A stretch of DNA of 64,000 bases from JAFEDN01 sp963832945. Lineage in GTDB: Bacteria > Pseudomonadota > Gammaproteobacteria > Coxiellales > Coxiellaceae. A program made the translations under genes and the position numbers. The DNA is taken from contig CAWHVV010000017.1 of the NCBI GenBank assembly GCA_963832945.1, positions 1 through 64,000 of the forward strand, given 5' to 3'. The stretch's first letter is position 1, and each line of letters begins with the position of its first letter. Below, piece by piece: positions 44,798-54,824 of the stretch. The notes beneath the pieces were generated by a model. That model was not told where the DNA came from. It saw nothing but the letters and a program-made list of their open reading frames with translations, and ran no database searches.

Positions 44798-46210
44798 TTA
44801 ATGCTTTAATCGATCCGCCCATTGCAGGGTGTTGGACATCTGTGACGACAATTCACCTGCCAGCATCTGTTCGACGGTTTGGGTTTCATTGATCAACTGC
44901 GCCGCCATACTGATTTGAGAAGTTGCATTATGTTGCGCCGAGCGGACAGCGGCGCGGGCTTGATTAATTCCTTGTTCAAACGGCTCCATCATGGATTCAG
45001 GGTATTGCAAACTACTGACGCTGGTATGCACCACGGATAAATTTTCATCGAGGTATTGAAATAAAATATCGGTAGCAATGACATCAGCAAAGCTGACAAT
45101 ATCCAGCACTTTTTTATCGCCGATAAAGGCACTTTCCACGTTCAGCATTTTATAAATCGGTAAACGGGTGGCTTGCAGTAAACCGATTTCGGATTGAGTC
45201 AGCGCCGTATCGGTTAAAATCTTATTGGTCATGTCTTGCAGTAATTTGGTCACTTGCGTTTGTAATCCAGAATCCGGCGAAATATTTAAAGTTTTAATCG
45301 TCGGATTTAAACAGCCTTCAGCATTGGTCGAATCACAGACATAGACTTTAGCCGTCCCGCCATGCAGTAAAGCTTTTAATAATTGATTATCCGCTGCCAA
45401 AGACGCCAGGACTTTAAATTGATGGCTGGCGTCATCACTGGAACCGCCTTGTAAAATCAACGTACCAGATAATGACATCAAGAGTTCACCCAACTCTGGA
45501 TCACTGCTCAAAAACGAATTTTTCTGCAACGCTTTCCAGGCAATATTGCCGCTGGTTAGCAACATACTTTGATAGTTGGGATCGTTTTGCGCTCGATTGA
45601 GCATTTGGGTCATATCACCGCCTTTACTGCATTCCTGACGCGCGTCCGCCCAATCGGTAAATATTCCTTTGGTGTTACCGATATCTTCGCAGACTTGTTG
45701 CTGGGCTGCATGGGTTTTCGGCCAGACGGTACCAACTAATCCGGCGGCGGTTTCACAGGAATTGATGTTGGCGTTATTAATCGTGTTTGCTATCGTGTTG
45801 ATGTACTTCATCACATTGGCGATTTCAGGTGTGGTGCTTTCCAAGGCTAAATTAAAAGCGTAGCCCATCGAATTATTGATAATGTTATTCATCAAATTGA
45901 CTAACTGTTTAGAATCAATAAACGAGAATCCTCCAGTAAATAAATCAATACCACCACAACCGGAACGAAAACTCGGCAACTGCACTTGCGCGATTTGCAC
46001 GTCTCTCACACTGTCACGCGCAAATAAACCGCCGCCGCTGTAATAGCCCGCTTCTTGTCCGGAGTACGCATTAGGTGCGGTGGTATTATCGGAAAATCCC
46101 AGATCATTAAAAAAATTATTCAAATCGGAATTGACACTGGCAAACGTTGTGACGGTGATCAAAGAAAACAACGAGAAAATAAGGCATTTTTTTATCATTT
46201 TGTATTTCAT
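44798..46210 (-). CDS. traH: TraH: F-type pilus assembly protein
   Basis: 470 residues (F TraH 458). A signal peptide (KKCLIFSLFSLITVTTFA) leads to a periplasmic protein with the family segments GCGGIDLFTGGFSFI, LMNNIINNSMGYAFNLALE and NINSCETAAGLVG. The C-terminus is helical and coiled. TraH works with TraF, TraU, TraW and TrbI in extending and retracting the pilus. ATG overlaps the stop of traF (ATGA at 46207-46210), showing translational coupling. Confidence 0.92.
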   Translation of the reverse strand: MKYKMIKKCLIFSLFSLITVTTFASVNSDLNNFFNDLGFSDNTTAPNAYSGQEAGYYSGGGLFARDSVRDVQIAQVQLPSFRSGCGGIDLFTGGFSFIDSKQLVNLMNNIINNSMGYAFNLALESTTPEIANVMKYINTIANTINNANINSCETAAGLVGTVWPKTHAAQQQVCEDIGNTKGIFTDWADARQECSKGGDMTQMLNRAQNDPNYQSMLLTSGNIAWKALQKNSFLSSDPELGELLMSLSGTLILQGGSSDDASHQFKVLASLAADNQLLKALLHGGTAKVYVCDSTNAEGCLNPTIKTLNISPDSGLQTQVTKLLQDMTNKILTDTALTQSEIGLLQATRLPIYKMLNVESAFIGDKKVLDIVSFADVIATDILFQYLDENLSVVHTSVSSLQYPESMMEPFEQGINQARAAVRSAQHNATSQISMAAQLINETQTVEQMLAGELSSQMSNTLQWADRLKH

Positions 46211-47043
46211 AGGTTTTTCTCCGGTGATTTCGCTTGTTGAGCAATCGTGAGCAACCTTTGCCGCAATTCATCTTCACTCAATAACCCATAACTGACCGGG
46301 ATAATTCGGTGAGTTTGGGAATCCGCAGTAAATAGTGCGGGTTCTACGGCCACTTTCAGACGCGCGGCTTGACCTTGATCTGAATGGGAATTTGGATATT
46401 CAGGTAACGAAATCCCATCCGTGGTGATGGGAATCACATTTAAACCATAACGCGATGAAAAGTCCTTTAAAATCGGCGCAAATCGCTGACAATAAGGACA
46501 ACTACTGCGATAAAAAAAGAATAAACCATTATGCTGAGAAAATTGATGAATAGCCGCATTTTCTTGCTGACGAGCATTATCCAAATCGATTTGTTTAGCG
46601 AGATTATTTGTGGGATGCCGCAGAGAAAAATCCAACTCAGGAGAGTTCAGCAACACACTTTTCCAAACCTCCGCAAAATGCTGCGCGCGTTCTCCGAGTT
46701 GATTTTGCAGGGTAATATAGTGGCGAATATTGTCTTCCGTTGGATTTAAAATCGCCTGATCTAAGGTTTGCTGGACTTGGTGGTGTAAAGCTTCCATCGT
46801 GGCAATGGGATCACGGGTCACCGTCAAATTGGGAGAAACCGCTTGATCTTCTTGAGGATCCTGATACCAATGCCATCCACTCGCGGGGGTTTCCCAGAAA
46901 TTATCGGCTTTTGCGGAAGACGGTAGGCACCAGACCATCACGAACCAGATCAATATAACGGCGCATTTCCAACTGAAACTGATGATGACATAATGCAGCA
47001 GTTTTTTTTGATTTTTTTCATCCGTCGAAAAAGAAGTGCTCAT
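46207..47043 (-). CDS. traF: TraF: periplasmic thioredoxin-like pilus assembly protein
   Basis: 278 residues. A hydrophobic export signal (WKCAVILIWFVMVWCLPSSAKA) is followed by a helical region and a thioredoxin fold with FFYRSSCPYCQRFAPILKDF near residue 180. Many F-type TraF proteins lack the CxxC pair; this one keeps CPYC, so it may be an active oxidoreductase or isomerase helping to fold disulphide-rich TraU and TraH. It overlaps trbC by four bases. In F, traN lies between trbC and traF; here there is no room for it. Confidence 0.9.
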   Translation of the reverse strand: MSTSFSTDEKNQKKLLHYVIISFSWKCAVILIWFVMVWCLPSSAKADNFWETPASGWHWYQDPQEDQAVSPNLTVTRDPIATMEALHHQVQQTLDQAILNPTEDNIRHYITLQNQLGERAQHFAEVWKSVLLNSPELDFSLRHPTNNLAKQIDLDNARQQENAAIHQFSQHNGLFFFYRSSCPYCQRFAPILKDFSSRYGLNVIPITTDGISLPEYPNSHSDQGQAARLKVAVEPALFTADSQTHRIIPVSYGLLSEDELRQRLLTIAQQAKSPEKNL

Positions 47044-47597
47044 GATCTTTCTTCCGCTAATAGCCGTTGAGCGACCACGGCATTGTCGCCTCGATCAACC
47101 ACGATTCGCAAAGCAGCTTCCAGACCGATATCTCCGCTGATCACATCCGTGGTGTCAGGCTGCCAACAGCTTTGATTGGGCAGACACGGTTTCAATGCAG
47201 TCGGATGCACAACGACCACCGTTGGCGCTTGCTTGATGTGGTATTGCCGAAATAATCGCGGATCCAGCACTACGCCGCTTTGATGCTCGCCAGATAAAGC
47301 GGCAACTGCTTGTTGGGTTTTTGTGAATGAATCGTCGACTAATCCTTGAATCACTAAAGGCACATGCCTCTTTTTAGCTTGTGCTGCCCATTGTTGTAGA
47401 CTTTCTTTCGGCATGGAAAATGAAATAAAGACATAAACAGAATTTTGTATTATCGGTGTGGCTGGCGCCGACATTGCATGAGCTTCCCGCGTAGATTTTA
47501 ACGCAGCATCCTGTTTGTCTAATTCAGCAGCAAGAATCGCTGCGTTCACACTGAGACCTACGACCGCCACGGCGGCAGCTAATGTTAATATATCCAT
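47040..47597 (-). CDS. trbC: TrbC: F-type pilin assembly protein
   Basis: 185 residues with an N-terminal hydrophobic segment (LTLAAAVAVVGLSVNAAILA). The conserved family core is SVYVFISFSMPKESLQQWAAQ, then PLVIQGLVDDSF and QAPTVVVVHP, a thioredoxin-like fold without catalytic cysteines. It is needed for pilus assembly in the periplasm and pairs with TraW; in some systems the two are fused. AGGAGG lies upstream of the ATG. The stop overlaps the traF start. Confidence 0.88.
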   Translation of the reverse strand: MDILTLAAAVAVVGLSVNAAILAAELDKQDAALKSTREAHAMSAPATPIIQNSVYVFISFSMPKESLQQWAAQAKKRHVPLVIQGLVDDSFTKTQQAVAALSGEHQSGVVLDPRLFRQYHIKQAPTVVVVHPTALKPCLPNQSCWQPDTTDVISGDIGLEAALRIVVDRGDNAVVAQRLLAEERS

Positions 47598-47634
47598 GTT
47601 CTTTTACCTCCTGATGGTGTTGAATAATCACGAA

Positions 47635-48630
47635 TCAAAAATAACAGCAATTTCTCTTACGCCAGATCAAATAACCATAATTTTCAGTACTAATGGGGGG
47701 TTCTAACATCGATCCCCATAACATCGTTGTCCGTCCAAAGGGTTGACAACCCGTCGGCGTCACGGTCGGAATCGGATTGACCATCTGATAACGATAGCGG
47801 GATTTAGGTAAGGTCATCGTTGTATGCGCACTGCATAAATCTCCGATGCTGCTATCCGCCATGAGTCCTAATCGATGTAATTTGTAAATCAGCCGCTCAC
47901 TCAATAAGACTGTACCTTGTACGCCGCCAATATATTCGCCGACAGATCCGGTCAGCGGGTACATCGTGCCTTGCGCGCCGGCGCACCAAAATAATTCGTC
48001 ATTCGGCAACCAGGCTGAAGCGGAGATGGCATCCACACTACACGCCGCCTGCATCGGCAAATTGTTAAATAACAGCGTTTCAGGAAATAGAATCAACGCC
48101 AGACTTTCATCTTCCCAGGTCGGATCTAACTCACTCAAATACGTGAGCATGGGTGTGCCGGAATCCGCACAGCGTGGCGCAGGAATACCGAGCATTTGCA
48201 TGATCGGAAAATGGTAGGCGTGGACATAAAAAAATCCTGTATTGACATTCGGATCATCTACTGCCACCGCGCCGTCATTCGGTGATTCCATTAAGGGGAT
48301 GCCGCCCAAATTGACTAAACAATAGGGGGAGCGAGTCACATCAATCAGCTCCATCGGCTCCCAATAGCCCACTGAGATACCGACATCGGGAAAAGGAAAA
48401 CTCCCACACGTGCAAAGGGTATTGGGCGGGTTGGTGGTATCGGGATTAACCCCCGTCATGACTGGTGTCGAGCCGATGGTGATCGGCAACAAACAATCCC
48501 AACAGATATCGGTGACCGGATTGATGAGTCGACCGGTACAAGGGGTGATACCGGCAACGGCAGCGGAGACGAATCCACCAACCCCCATGAGTATCGATAG
48601 CATTGTTAACCAATGTTTGATTTTTATCAC
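47635..48630 (-). CDS. traU: TraU: F-type conjugal transfer protein
   Basis: 331 residues, the same as F TraU (330). Start is GTG at 48630, overlapping the traW stop (GTGA). A signal peptide (LTMLSILMGVGGFVSAAVA) leads to a cysteine-rich periplasmic protein: TPCTGRLINPVTDICWDCLLP, TLCTCGSFPFPDVGISVGYWEP, APRCADSGTPML and others. The many disulphides fit dependence on an isomerase such as the neighbouring TraF. TraU acts mostly in DNA transfer rather than pilus formation. Confidence 0.92.
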   Translation of the reverse strand: MIKIKHWLTMLSILMGVGGFVSAAVAGITPCTGRLINPVTDICWDCLLPITIGSTPVMTGVNPDTTNPPNTLCTCGSFPFPDVGISVGYWEPMELIDVTRSPYCLVNLGGIPLMESPNDGAVAVDDPNVNTGFFYVHAYHFPIMQMLGIPAPRCADSGTPMLTYLSELDPTWEDESLALILFPETLLFNNLPMQAACSVDAISASAWLPNDELFWCAGAQGTMYPLTGSVGEYIGGVQGTVLLSERLIYKLHRLGLMADSSIGDLCSAHTTMTLPKSRYRYQMVNPIPTVTPTGCQPFGRTTMLWGSMLEPPISTENYGYLIWRKRNCCYF

Positions 48631-49280
48631 GGCTTGACCTCGCTAATTTCTAACTGTTTCCCAATCTGCTGAACAATGGCGGGTACTTGCGTGATCTGTA
48701 ATTTTTGAGTCAGCCGCCCGCCCTGATCAAAATACAGATGTTTTTGAGGAAAATGCGATTGGACTTCACTCAGTGAGCCATTGACTAAAATCAATAAAAC
48801 CCGGCCTTTCAAGGCTTGATTCTGTTTCTGCGCCCAGGACACCTGTTCCGGATCATCACCATTAAAGAAAACCAAAGCATTTTTTAAGCTGCTTTTTTCC
48901 AGGGGATTGAATCGGGCGCCAGCCTTGAATACAATAGCACCGTTGGCAGATCGCACATCAGAGGGAATAACGATGGACGGATCCCAAAACCACCGTCGAG
49001 TCTGGATTGTGGGACGCAATCCCTCGACCGGAAACGGGCGATCCGCTGCAACCCTAACCGATTCCTGTTGCTGAATCTGCCAACCACTTAAGCCGCCACT
49101 GCCTAGTTTTTCTTGTATTTTTTGCTGCGCCATGGTGACAAAATCAGTCTCCGCAATCGGATACGTCGAACCCACAACCCCTAAATCCTTCGCGAAAATC
49201 GATAAGCAGCACACACCCAAAAAACTTCCCAGCATCAATAAGAGTAAGATTTTACGATGACGGGGATTATTGAGATTCAT
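48627..49280 (-). CDS. traW: TraW: F-type pilus assembly protein
   Basis: 217 residues (F TraW 210). Signal segment KILLLLMLGSFLGVCCLSIFA, then KDLGVVGSTYPIAETDF, the family start motif, and RRWFWDPSI in the middle. The thioredoxin-like C-terminal part (ALVFFNGDDPEQVSWA...TQVPAIV) parallels TrbC. It works in the periplasm in pilus assembly with TraU, TrbC and TraF. It overlaps trbI by 14 bases and traU by four. Confidence 0.9.
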   Translation of the reverse strand: MNLNNPRHRKILLLLMLGSFLGVCCLSIFAKDLGVVGSTYPIAETDFVTMAQQKIQEKLGSGGLSGWQIQQQESVRVAADRPFPVEGLRPTIQTRRWFWDPSIVIPSDVRSANGAIVFKAGARFNPLEKSSLKNALVFFNGDDPEQVSWAQKQNQALKGRVLLILVNGSLSEVQSHFPQKHLYFDQGGRLTQKLQITQVPAIVQQIGKQLEISEVKP

Positions 49281-49683
49281 CGGATTTCTCCATGAGTGAA
49301 ACTGAAGGAGAGCGTGACAACGATAATCGCGCAGCCACTTCTGCCGTCAAGTCCTGGCCGCCGGCTATCACCGCTTCTTTAGGCACTAAAATCACGTGTT
49401 TTTCCTGCGCAATGGTTTTAAGCACGATTTCCAGTTGTTGACTGAAATGACGCACTTCAATGCGTTTCTCAGCTAAAGAAGCCGATCCCGACGCTTCGGA
49501 CTTGACGAACCGATACATCAAACCCGTCATGTCCACCGTCGCCAGAAATGGACTCGGCAGAATCACTCGATCCAGCACGATACTGATGGTAGTCCCCATC
49601 AAGGCGCTTAACATCATCAACGCAGCAATGAGAGCGATATTTGGTCGAGGGGGGCAATAGCCGTTATTTTTAGTGTGATTCAT
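49267..49683 (-). CDS. trbI: TrbI: F-type pilus-related inner membrane protein
   Basis: 138 residues (F TrbI 128). One membrane helix near residues 17-40 (IALIAALMMLSALMGTTISIVL), the rest periplasmic, with VDMTGLMYRFVKSEA and HVILVPKEAVIAGG matching the family. It influences pilus retraction. The ATG overlaps the traC stop (ATGA) and the product is made in a coupled series. This is the F-type TrbI, not the VirB10-like protein of the same name in P-type systems. Confidence 0.85.
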   Translation of the reverse strand: MNHTKNNGYCPPRPNIALIAALMMLSALMGTTISIVLDRVILPSPFLATVDMTGLMYRFVKSEASGSASLAEKRIEVRHFSQQLEIVLKTIAQEKHVILVPKEAVIAGGQDLTAEVAARLSLSRSPSVSLMEKSDESQ

Positions 49684-52220
49684 GTGGGTTTCCTCTTGGA
49701 TTGAGATGAATGAAATTGTCGTTGCGCGACTTGCTCAATGGCGGCCTGCAACGACAACCCCTGTGCCTGTAGCCGTTTCACGGCTTCAAATTCATCACCT
49801 TTTGACGAATATAAAATCCGTGAATACGGATCAAAAATAATTCGGTGTACCGATAAACCCTGCGGACTTTTAATGATGCATTCTGAGTAATCATCGCCAC
49901 GCCGGACACTTTGGAATAATTTTGCGGTGTAATCGTTCATCGGAAATTTTTCCGAAGCCCGTAATTGCGCAATGGCCTCGGGATTTTGCGCCAAAATCAG
50001 GTTAAAAGCGGAATTTTCAAAAGCCGCGATAGAAGTGGAATTTTTAAAATAATCGTTAATGCCTTGCGTGATGGTGACAAAATTGGCGTTATAACGTCTG
50101 GCGCGGCGATAACCGGTTTCAATAAATTTGGCCGCACCTTCCTGGTCGCCGCCCAACAAATCCCAGGCTTCATCGATCACACAGGATTTTACTTGTGAAC
50201 GGCTGCCCAAATACATCCGTTTTGAAATTTGATACATCAACACTAATAAAACAATTTTTTGTAAATCTTTTTTCTGTTTGAGTTCTTCCAGTTCCAAAAC
50301 AATAAAATTATTGTTGATGTTCAATGTACAAGGGCCTTCAAAGAATTTGCCGTACATGCCATGTTTGGTATAGGGATAAAGTAAGTGGGAAAGCGTTGTG
50401 CAAATCGGACTGGCCTGTTGGCTGAGCCAATCGGCTACCGTCGTGATGCTGGCGTTTTTACCCTTTTGATCCCAGGCGGCTTTAACGCCTTTTTCTAAAA
50501 ATGTCATTTCCTCATCTGTGACATTGCTTTGAGGTCGCGCCATCGCTGCCAGCAAAGGCTTCAAAATTTCTAGCGATTCATCATCCATTTGATCAATGTA
50601 CGTAAACAAATTCAGCGAGATGGGATGATCGGATTTAAACTCGATAAACTCGCCACCCAATAATTTGCAGGTTTTTTCATACGAACGACCCACATCAATC
50701 ACCCATACCCGGCCACCGGCTCCGAGCAACGCCACAATATATTCTTGCGTGAGCGCGGACTTACCGCTGCCGGAGGTGGCGGCAATGGCGACGTTATAAT
50801 TGCCTTCTGGATTATCAAAGGGATTCCAGATGGCGATTTGGCCGCGCCGACCGGGGAGGAATAAGCTGGGACGCTGCGTGCCCTTCCATTCACCCAATAG
50901 CGGCGCGATATTGATCGCCGAGAGCGCATTCATCGTGCGCAAACGGCCTAATCGTTTTAAATCATCAAACATGCCTTCGGTCATCATCATCGGCAAAACC
51001 GCTAACCAGGACTGCAACTGCAAATAAGATTCTTTACGCAGTTTCCAGCCATTGGCGCGATATAAATCGCGCAGCTTGCGTTCAGCGCTATGAGACTGCT
51101 CCGGTAAGGTATACAAAATGACTTGATAAAAGACTTTCACTAAGCGGTCACCCTGGCTCAAGCGATCCCGGACAAATTTCCAATCCTGATATTCTTTGCC
51201 AATACTGGGTTTAAATTTGGCTAACGGACTTTTAGCGGTAGAGTCTTTATTCATAAACTTCATTTGTGCTTTAGCAGCCGATTTTTCGACGTCTTCCGCT
51301 CGCACATGAAAACTCATGACAAAAGGGCAAGGAATTTGCAAAGCTGAGTTAAATAATTGCCCTAAATTTTCGCCGGTTTGCCATAATCCCAATGTTTCCG
51401 GAAAATCACGGACACTGAAACATTGGATTTCCCACGCTTTTTTGCCAGAGCGATTCAGCACTAATTTATCGGTGTAAACCTGGCATTGGTATTCGGGATC
51501 GGTGAGTTGCAATGACAGGGAATCATACTCATTCCATCGCTGCTGCGAAGGATAAGGATCCATAGAAGGATTTAACAGATCGATCAGCAGACTGATAAAA
51601 TTGGTGATGGGAATCGAACGACTGGCCATGTTGACGGAATTGAGTGAACTGACAAAATCTTCGCGCAATCGAATTAAGGTTTGCGTATCATTGGTAATTT
51701 CTTTCAATGGAATGGAAATCACTAAAAACAGCCGAAAATCTCTTAAAATAAACGAACCACTCTTGGTGAGTGAGTCCAATGTGCCTTGTTTTAAAAACTC
51801 GGCGCGCTTTTGCGCCAGCCAGGCAAACATCTCGCCGGCAGCGGAACGTTCCTGCGCAAAAGCATCAATCGCAGAACCGATCTTATCCGATGCCCAAAAC
51901 AAACACTGCAAATCGGCTGTGATCGGCAACACATCGGTTAACAGGCTTCCCAGAATTTGCACGTTGGCCTCGGTTGCACCGGTTAAGGGAGCCACTTCCA
52001 ACATAAAGCCCAGGCTGCGTTTATTGATAAAAATTTCATGCTCAGGATCGTAGGTTTCGTAGGGTAATAAGCTGGAAAGAGGACACTGTGCTAACAAGTC
52101 ACTCCATTCAGAATCCAGGGTATGATTTTTATCGAAACCGGTCGGCGGTTTTTCACCGAACCAGCCGGCAACTCGTGCGAATAAGGCCGACAAATCAAAT
52201 GATTTTTGAGCATTAAGCAT
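49680..52220 (-). CDS. traC: TraC: conjugation ATPase (VirB4 family)
   Basis: 846 residues (F TraC 875). The N-terminal VirB4-like domain has LPYETYDPEHEIFINKRSLG. Walker A AATSGSGKSALTQEYI lies near residue 480, with VWVIDVGRSYEKTCKLLGG after it. Walker B SCVIDEAWDLLGGDQEGAAK is near 680 and the RYRRARRYNANFVTITQG segment follows. It powers pilin export and pilus assembly at the inner membrane. It overlaps traV by eight bases and trbI by four. Confidence 0.94.
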   Translation of the reverse strand: MLNAQKSFDLSALFARVAGWFGEKPPTGFDKNHTLDSEWSDLLAQCPLSSLLPYETYDPEHEIFINKRSLGFMLEVAPLTGATEANVQILGSLLTDVLPITADLQCLFWASDKIGSAIDAFAQERSAAGEMFAWLAQKRAEFLKQGTLDSLTKSGSFILRDFRLFLVISIPLKEITNDTQTLIRLREDFVSSLNSVNMASRSIPITNFISLLIDLLNPSMDPYPSQQRWNEYDSLSLQLTDPEYQCQVYTDKLVLNRSGKKAWEIQCFSVRDFPETLGLWQTGENLGQLFNSALQIPCPFVMSFHVRAEDVEKSAAKAQMKFMNKDSTAKSPLAKFKPSIGKEYQDWKFVRDRLSQGDRLVKVFYQVILYTLPEQSHSAERKLRDLYRANGWKLRKESYLQLQSWLAVLPMMMTEGMFDDLKRLGRLRTMNALSAINIAPLLGEWKGTQRPSLFLPGRRGQIAIWNPFDNPEGNYNVAIAATSGSGKSALTQEYIVALLGAGGRVWVIDVGRSYEKTCKLLGGEFIEFKSDHPISLNLFTYIDQMDDESLEILKPLLAAMARPQSNVTDEEMTFLEKGVKAAWDQKGKNASITTVADWLSQQASPICTTLSHLLYPYTKHGMYGKFFEGPCTLNINNNFIVLELEELKQKKDLQKIVLLVLMYQISKRMYLGSRSQVKSCVIDEAWDLLGGDQEGAAKFIETGYRRARRYNANFVTITQGINDYFKNSTSIAAFENSAFNLILAQNPEAIAQLRASEKFPMNDYTAKLFQSVRRGDDYSECIIKSPQGLSVHRIIFDPYSRILYSSKGDEFEAVKRLQAQGLSLQAAIEQVAQRQFHSSQSKRKPT

Positions 52221-52623
52221 GAGTGCTATCCTCGATAGCCGGATCAGTAGACCAATGGCCGGGCTGAATCACATGATAGACATGAGTCGACGAAAAATAG
52301 TTGCCTTGATTATCTTGATAAGGTGCAACCCAGAGACGCATGACTTGTTCTGGGGAACGGCTCACTCCCTCATCAGCAGAATAGCTAATATTAACCGTCA
52401 ATACCGAATCAGCAGATTGTGCAGGTGTAGGTGTTGGTTTGGCTTCGGCTAATTTGCCCTGATCCACCATTGTGTTGACTTGATCCAGGCTTTGACAAGT
52501 GACACCCGGCTTCATCGGGCAGGTGAATTGAGAATTTAATTCCCCGCAACCGGACAGCATCGCGCTACAGCCGAGGATTAAACTGAGATTGAATAATTTT
52601 CTTGAACGTTGAAAATGCCACAT
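52213..52623 (-). CDS. traV: TraV: outer-membrane lipoprotein of the transfer channel
   Basis: 136 residues. The lipoprotein signal ends in a lipobox (AMLSGCGELNSQFTC), so the Cys is probably acylated and the protein anchored in the outer membrane. Two further cysteines (TCPMKPGVTC) match the TraV family. With TraK and TraB it builds the core ring that spans the envelope. AGAGGAG precedes the ATG. It is 15 bp after traB. Confidence 0.85.
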   Translation of the reverse strand: MWHFQRSRKLFNLSLILGCSAMLSGCGELNSQFTCPMKPGVTCQSLDQVNTMVDQGKLAEAKPTPTPAQSADSVLTVNISYSADEGVSRSPEQVMRLWVAPYQDNQGNYFSSTHVYHVIQPGHWSTDPAIEDSTHA

Positions 52624-52638
52624 AAAAAAACTCCTCTT

Positions 52639-54072
52639 TTAAGATTTAAAAAAATCGGTCGCTTGATTCTGACGATTACGGGTTTGCAGTTCGTTAATTT
52701 GTGCTGGTGTTAAAGGTAAAGGGGAAACCGGCAACGACGATGTCACAGCAGAATTGGTTGCGGGAGTGACAGATTGGCTGGGTGGTAGTACGGTGGGAAG
52801 GGTTGCCACCGATTCAAAGGGTGGCAAGATCGATTCTTTTTCGTTATCGTGTTTCTGACCGTCTAAATAAAATCCTTTTAAAAAAACAACATCGACAATC
52901 GTCCCCGCTGATAACTGAATGACAGGATGGTATTGATCGGCTCTCCTGATATTGTAGTCAGCAATTTTATCCATCGCATTACTGACGCCTTGTGCCGCAC
53001 CATATTTAAAAATATCGGCGTTATTGACACTGGTGACAGCGCCAGTCGTTGACAGCGCGGTGGTGGTGTACTGTGAAGCAATACCTTGAGAAAATCCCGA
53101 TAAAGAACCCGCAATAAAAGCGCGTTTCAGTAAAGCACCTTCTCTCCACAAAGGCACGCCGCGCACGCCGTTTTTACCTTCAGGCCCAAAAACCGTGCCT
53201 TCTACCGGCAGTTCAATCACTTCTTGATGATTAGGGCTGACGCAACTTAAACGCTCCAGGCGCATCAAACCCCGCTCAGACGAAATATCGCCGATAGCCG
53301 CTGCGGTGGCGACACAATCTTTCAAATGGCTGTAGTGATGATTCGGTAATGTGCCAGTATCCAATAGCCGAAATAACACCGGGGTGGGATTACTTTGGCT
53401 GTTCACCCCTGTGGAAGCATCCGCGCCGCCCAGCATCACTGCGCGTACAAAAGTGCCGGCGGGAACAAAAGAATCCGGCGTTTTAGAAGGTTTAATGAAA
53501 GGCACTACCGAAGACTGATTTTTTAGGGGGGATAACGCTAAAACATCATCGTTCACGCCTTTAAGCGGCTGTAGGGAAACCACCTCTGCCTGATGATCGA
53601 GGGTTGGGGATGTAGGATAAGCATTCTGACTATGATTCTTTTCGGGTAATCCCGGATTGACCAGATTCAATTTTTCTTCCAACGCCCTCAGTTGAGTTTG
53701 TAATCCCTGCATACTCTCATTTTGAGATTGATTGGTTTTTTCTTGTTGCTCTTTTTGTTTCTTTAAGAGTTCTAACTGTTCCTGCAATGCGGAAGTTGTT
53801 TTTTGTGCCTGGCTCAATCCATTTTGAGTTTTCTCAATAAACAACTCGGAACTGTCAACATGCGTGGTCGGATTGTCCATGGCCATTCGTTGTGACGATG
53901 GTTCATGGGTAGAGTGCGAAGACTGAACGTGGCCTGATAAGAGCGAATAAAAAACCCAGCCAAGTAGACTTGCGATAATAATGCCGATGGCTAACACATT
54001 CTGTTGTTTTTTCTTGATTCGACTGGGTTGCGTATCTACATTCTTTTCAGAATCATAAGATTGTTTAGACAT
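52639..54072 (-). CDS. traB: TraB: envelope-spanning core complex protein (VirB10-like)
   Basis: 477 residues (F TraB 475). A single membrane helix near 27-47 (NVLAIGIIIASLLGWVFYSLL) is followed by a long coiled coil (about 80-140) and a Pro-rich linker, then the C-terminal beta-barrel domain: FVPAGTFVRAVMLGGADAS, LKDCVATAAAIGDISSERG, GTIVDVVFLKGFYLDG. TraB links inner and outer membranes through TraK and TraV and senses ATPase activity. It overlaps the traK end by eight bases. Confidence 0.93.
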   Translation of the reverse strand: MSKQSYDSEKNVDTQPSRIKKKQQNVLAIGIIIASLLGWVFYSLLSGHVQSSHSTHEPSSQRMAMDNPTTHVDSSELFIEKTQNGLSQAQKTTSALQEQLELLKKQKEQQEKTNQSQNESMQGLQTQLRALEEKLNLVNPGLPEKNHSQNAYPTSPTLDHQAEVVSLQPLKGVNDDVLALSPLKNQSSVVPFIKPSKTPDSFVPAGTFVRAVMLGGADASTGVNSQSNPTPVLFRLLDTGTLPNHHYSHLKDCVATAAAIGDISSERGLMRLERLSCVSPNHQEVIELPVEGTVFGPEGKNGVRGVPLWREGALLKRAFIAGSLSGFSQGIASQYTTTALSTTGAVTSVNNADIFKYGAAQGVSNAMDKIADYNIRRADQYHPVIQLSAGTIVDVVFLKGFYLDGQKHDNEKESILPPFESVATLPTVLPPSQSVTPATNSAVTSSLPVSPLPLTPAQINELQTRNRQNQATDFFKS

Positions 54073-54824
54073 GGCTGGTCACCTTAATCAGTTGAGCGGT
54101 TTGATGAGGTGCAAGTGTGACAGCTTGCAGATAAATGGCGCGATCACCGGATTGATACAAATCCTCTTCAGCCACTGTTTGCGCTTGTTTGGAATGATTG
54201 GTCAGTTGATAGATTGCTACCGACAAATGCGCGCCGGTATATTGATCAGTTAATTTCAAATCGAAATTTTTCCCGACAGTGAATTCTTTCGGTTTTTTTA
54301 AAACCGTGTGATCATAGCCGGATGGAATTTTTTTCTGAATAATTTCATCCAGGAGGTGAATTAACGTTTGCGTATAACGCTCACTGGTTTCCCAGGTTTT
54401 CGCGGCTTCTTTTTCCAGTTCCTCGGGTTTTAATGCTAATACATCCGCATGATGAGTACAGCGTGGCGTTAAATTCAAGACATAATGCCGACCCTGCTCA
54501 GTGCTAATGAATAAATAAAATGGTTTTAAGCGATGAATATTATTTTTTTCTTTTAATTTTTTGCATTGAATTTTTTGTTGTTTTTTTCCCTTATTTTTCT
54601 GTATCGGACAAATTTTATGGGTAGTCGGCTGATCGACGATGGGTTTAATAAACACCTCACCCTGTACGGTATCGTTGCTAATCTGATAAGCACCTTCAGA
54701 ACCTCTGACCAGTGTAATTCGATCTCCGATCACCGAAATTCGAGTCAATTCTTTGGCAGATATTTCAGCAGAAATTTTAGAATTGTCTTCCAATACAAAA
54801 GATTGAGCATGCACCGGTATTGAA

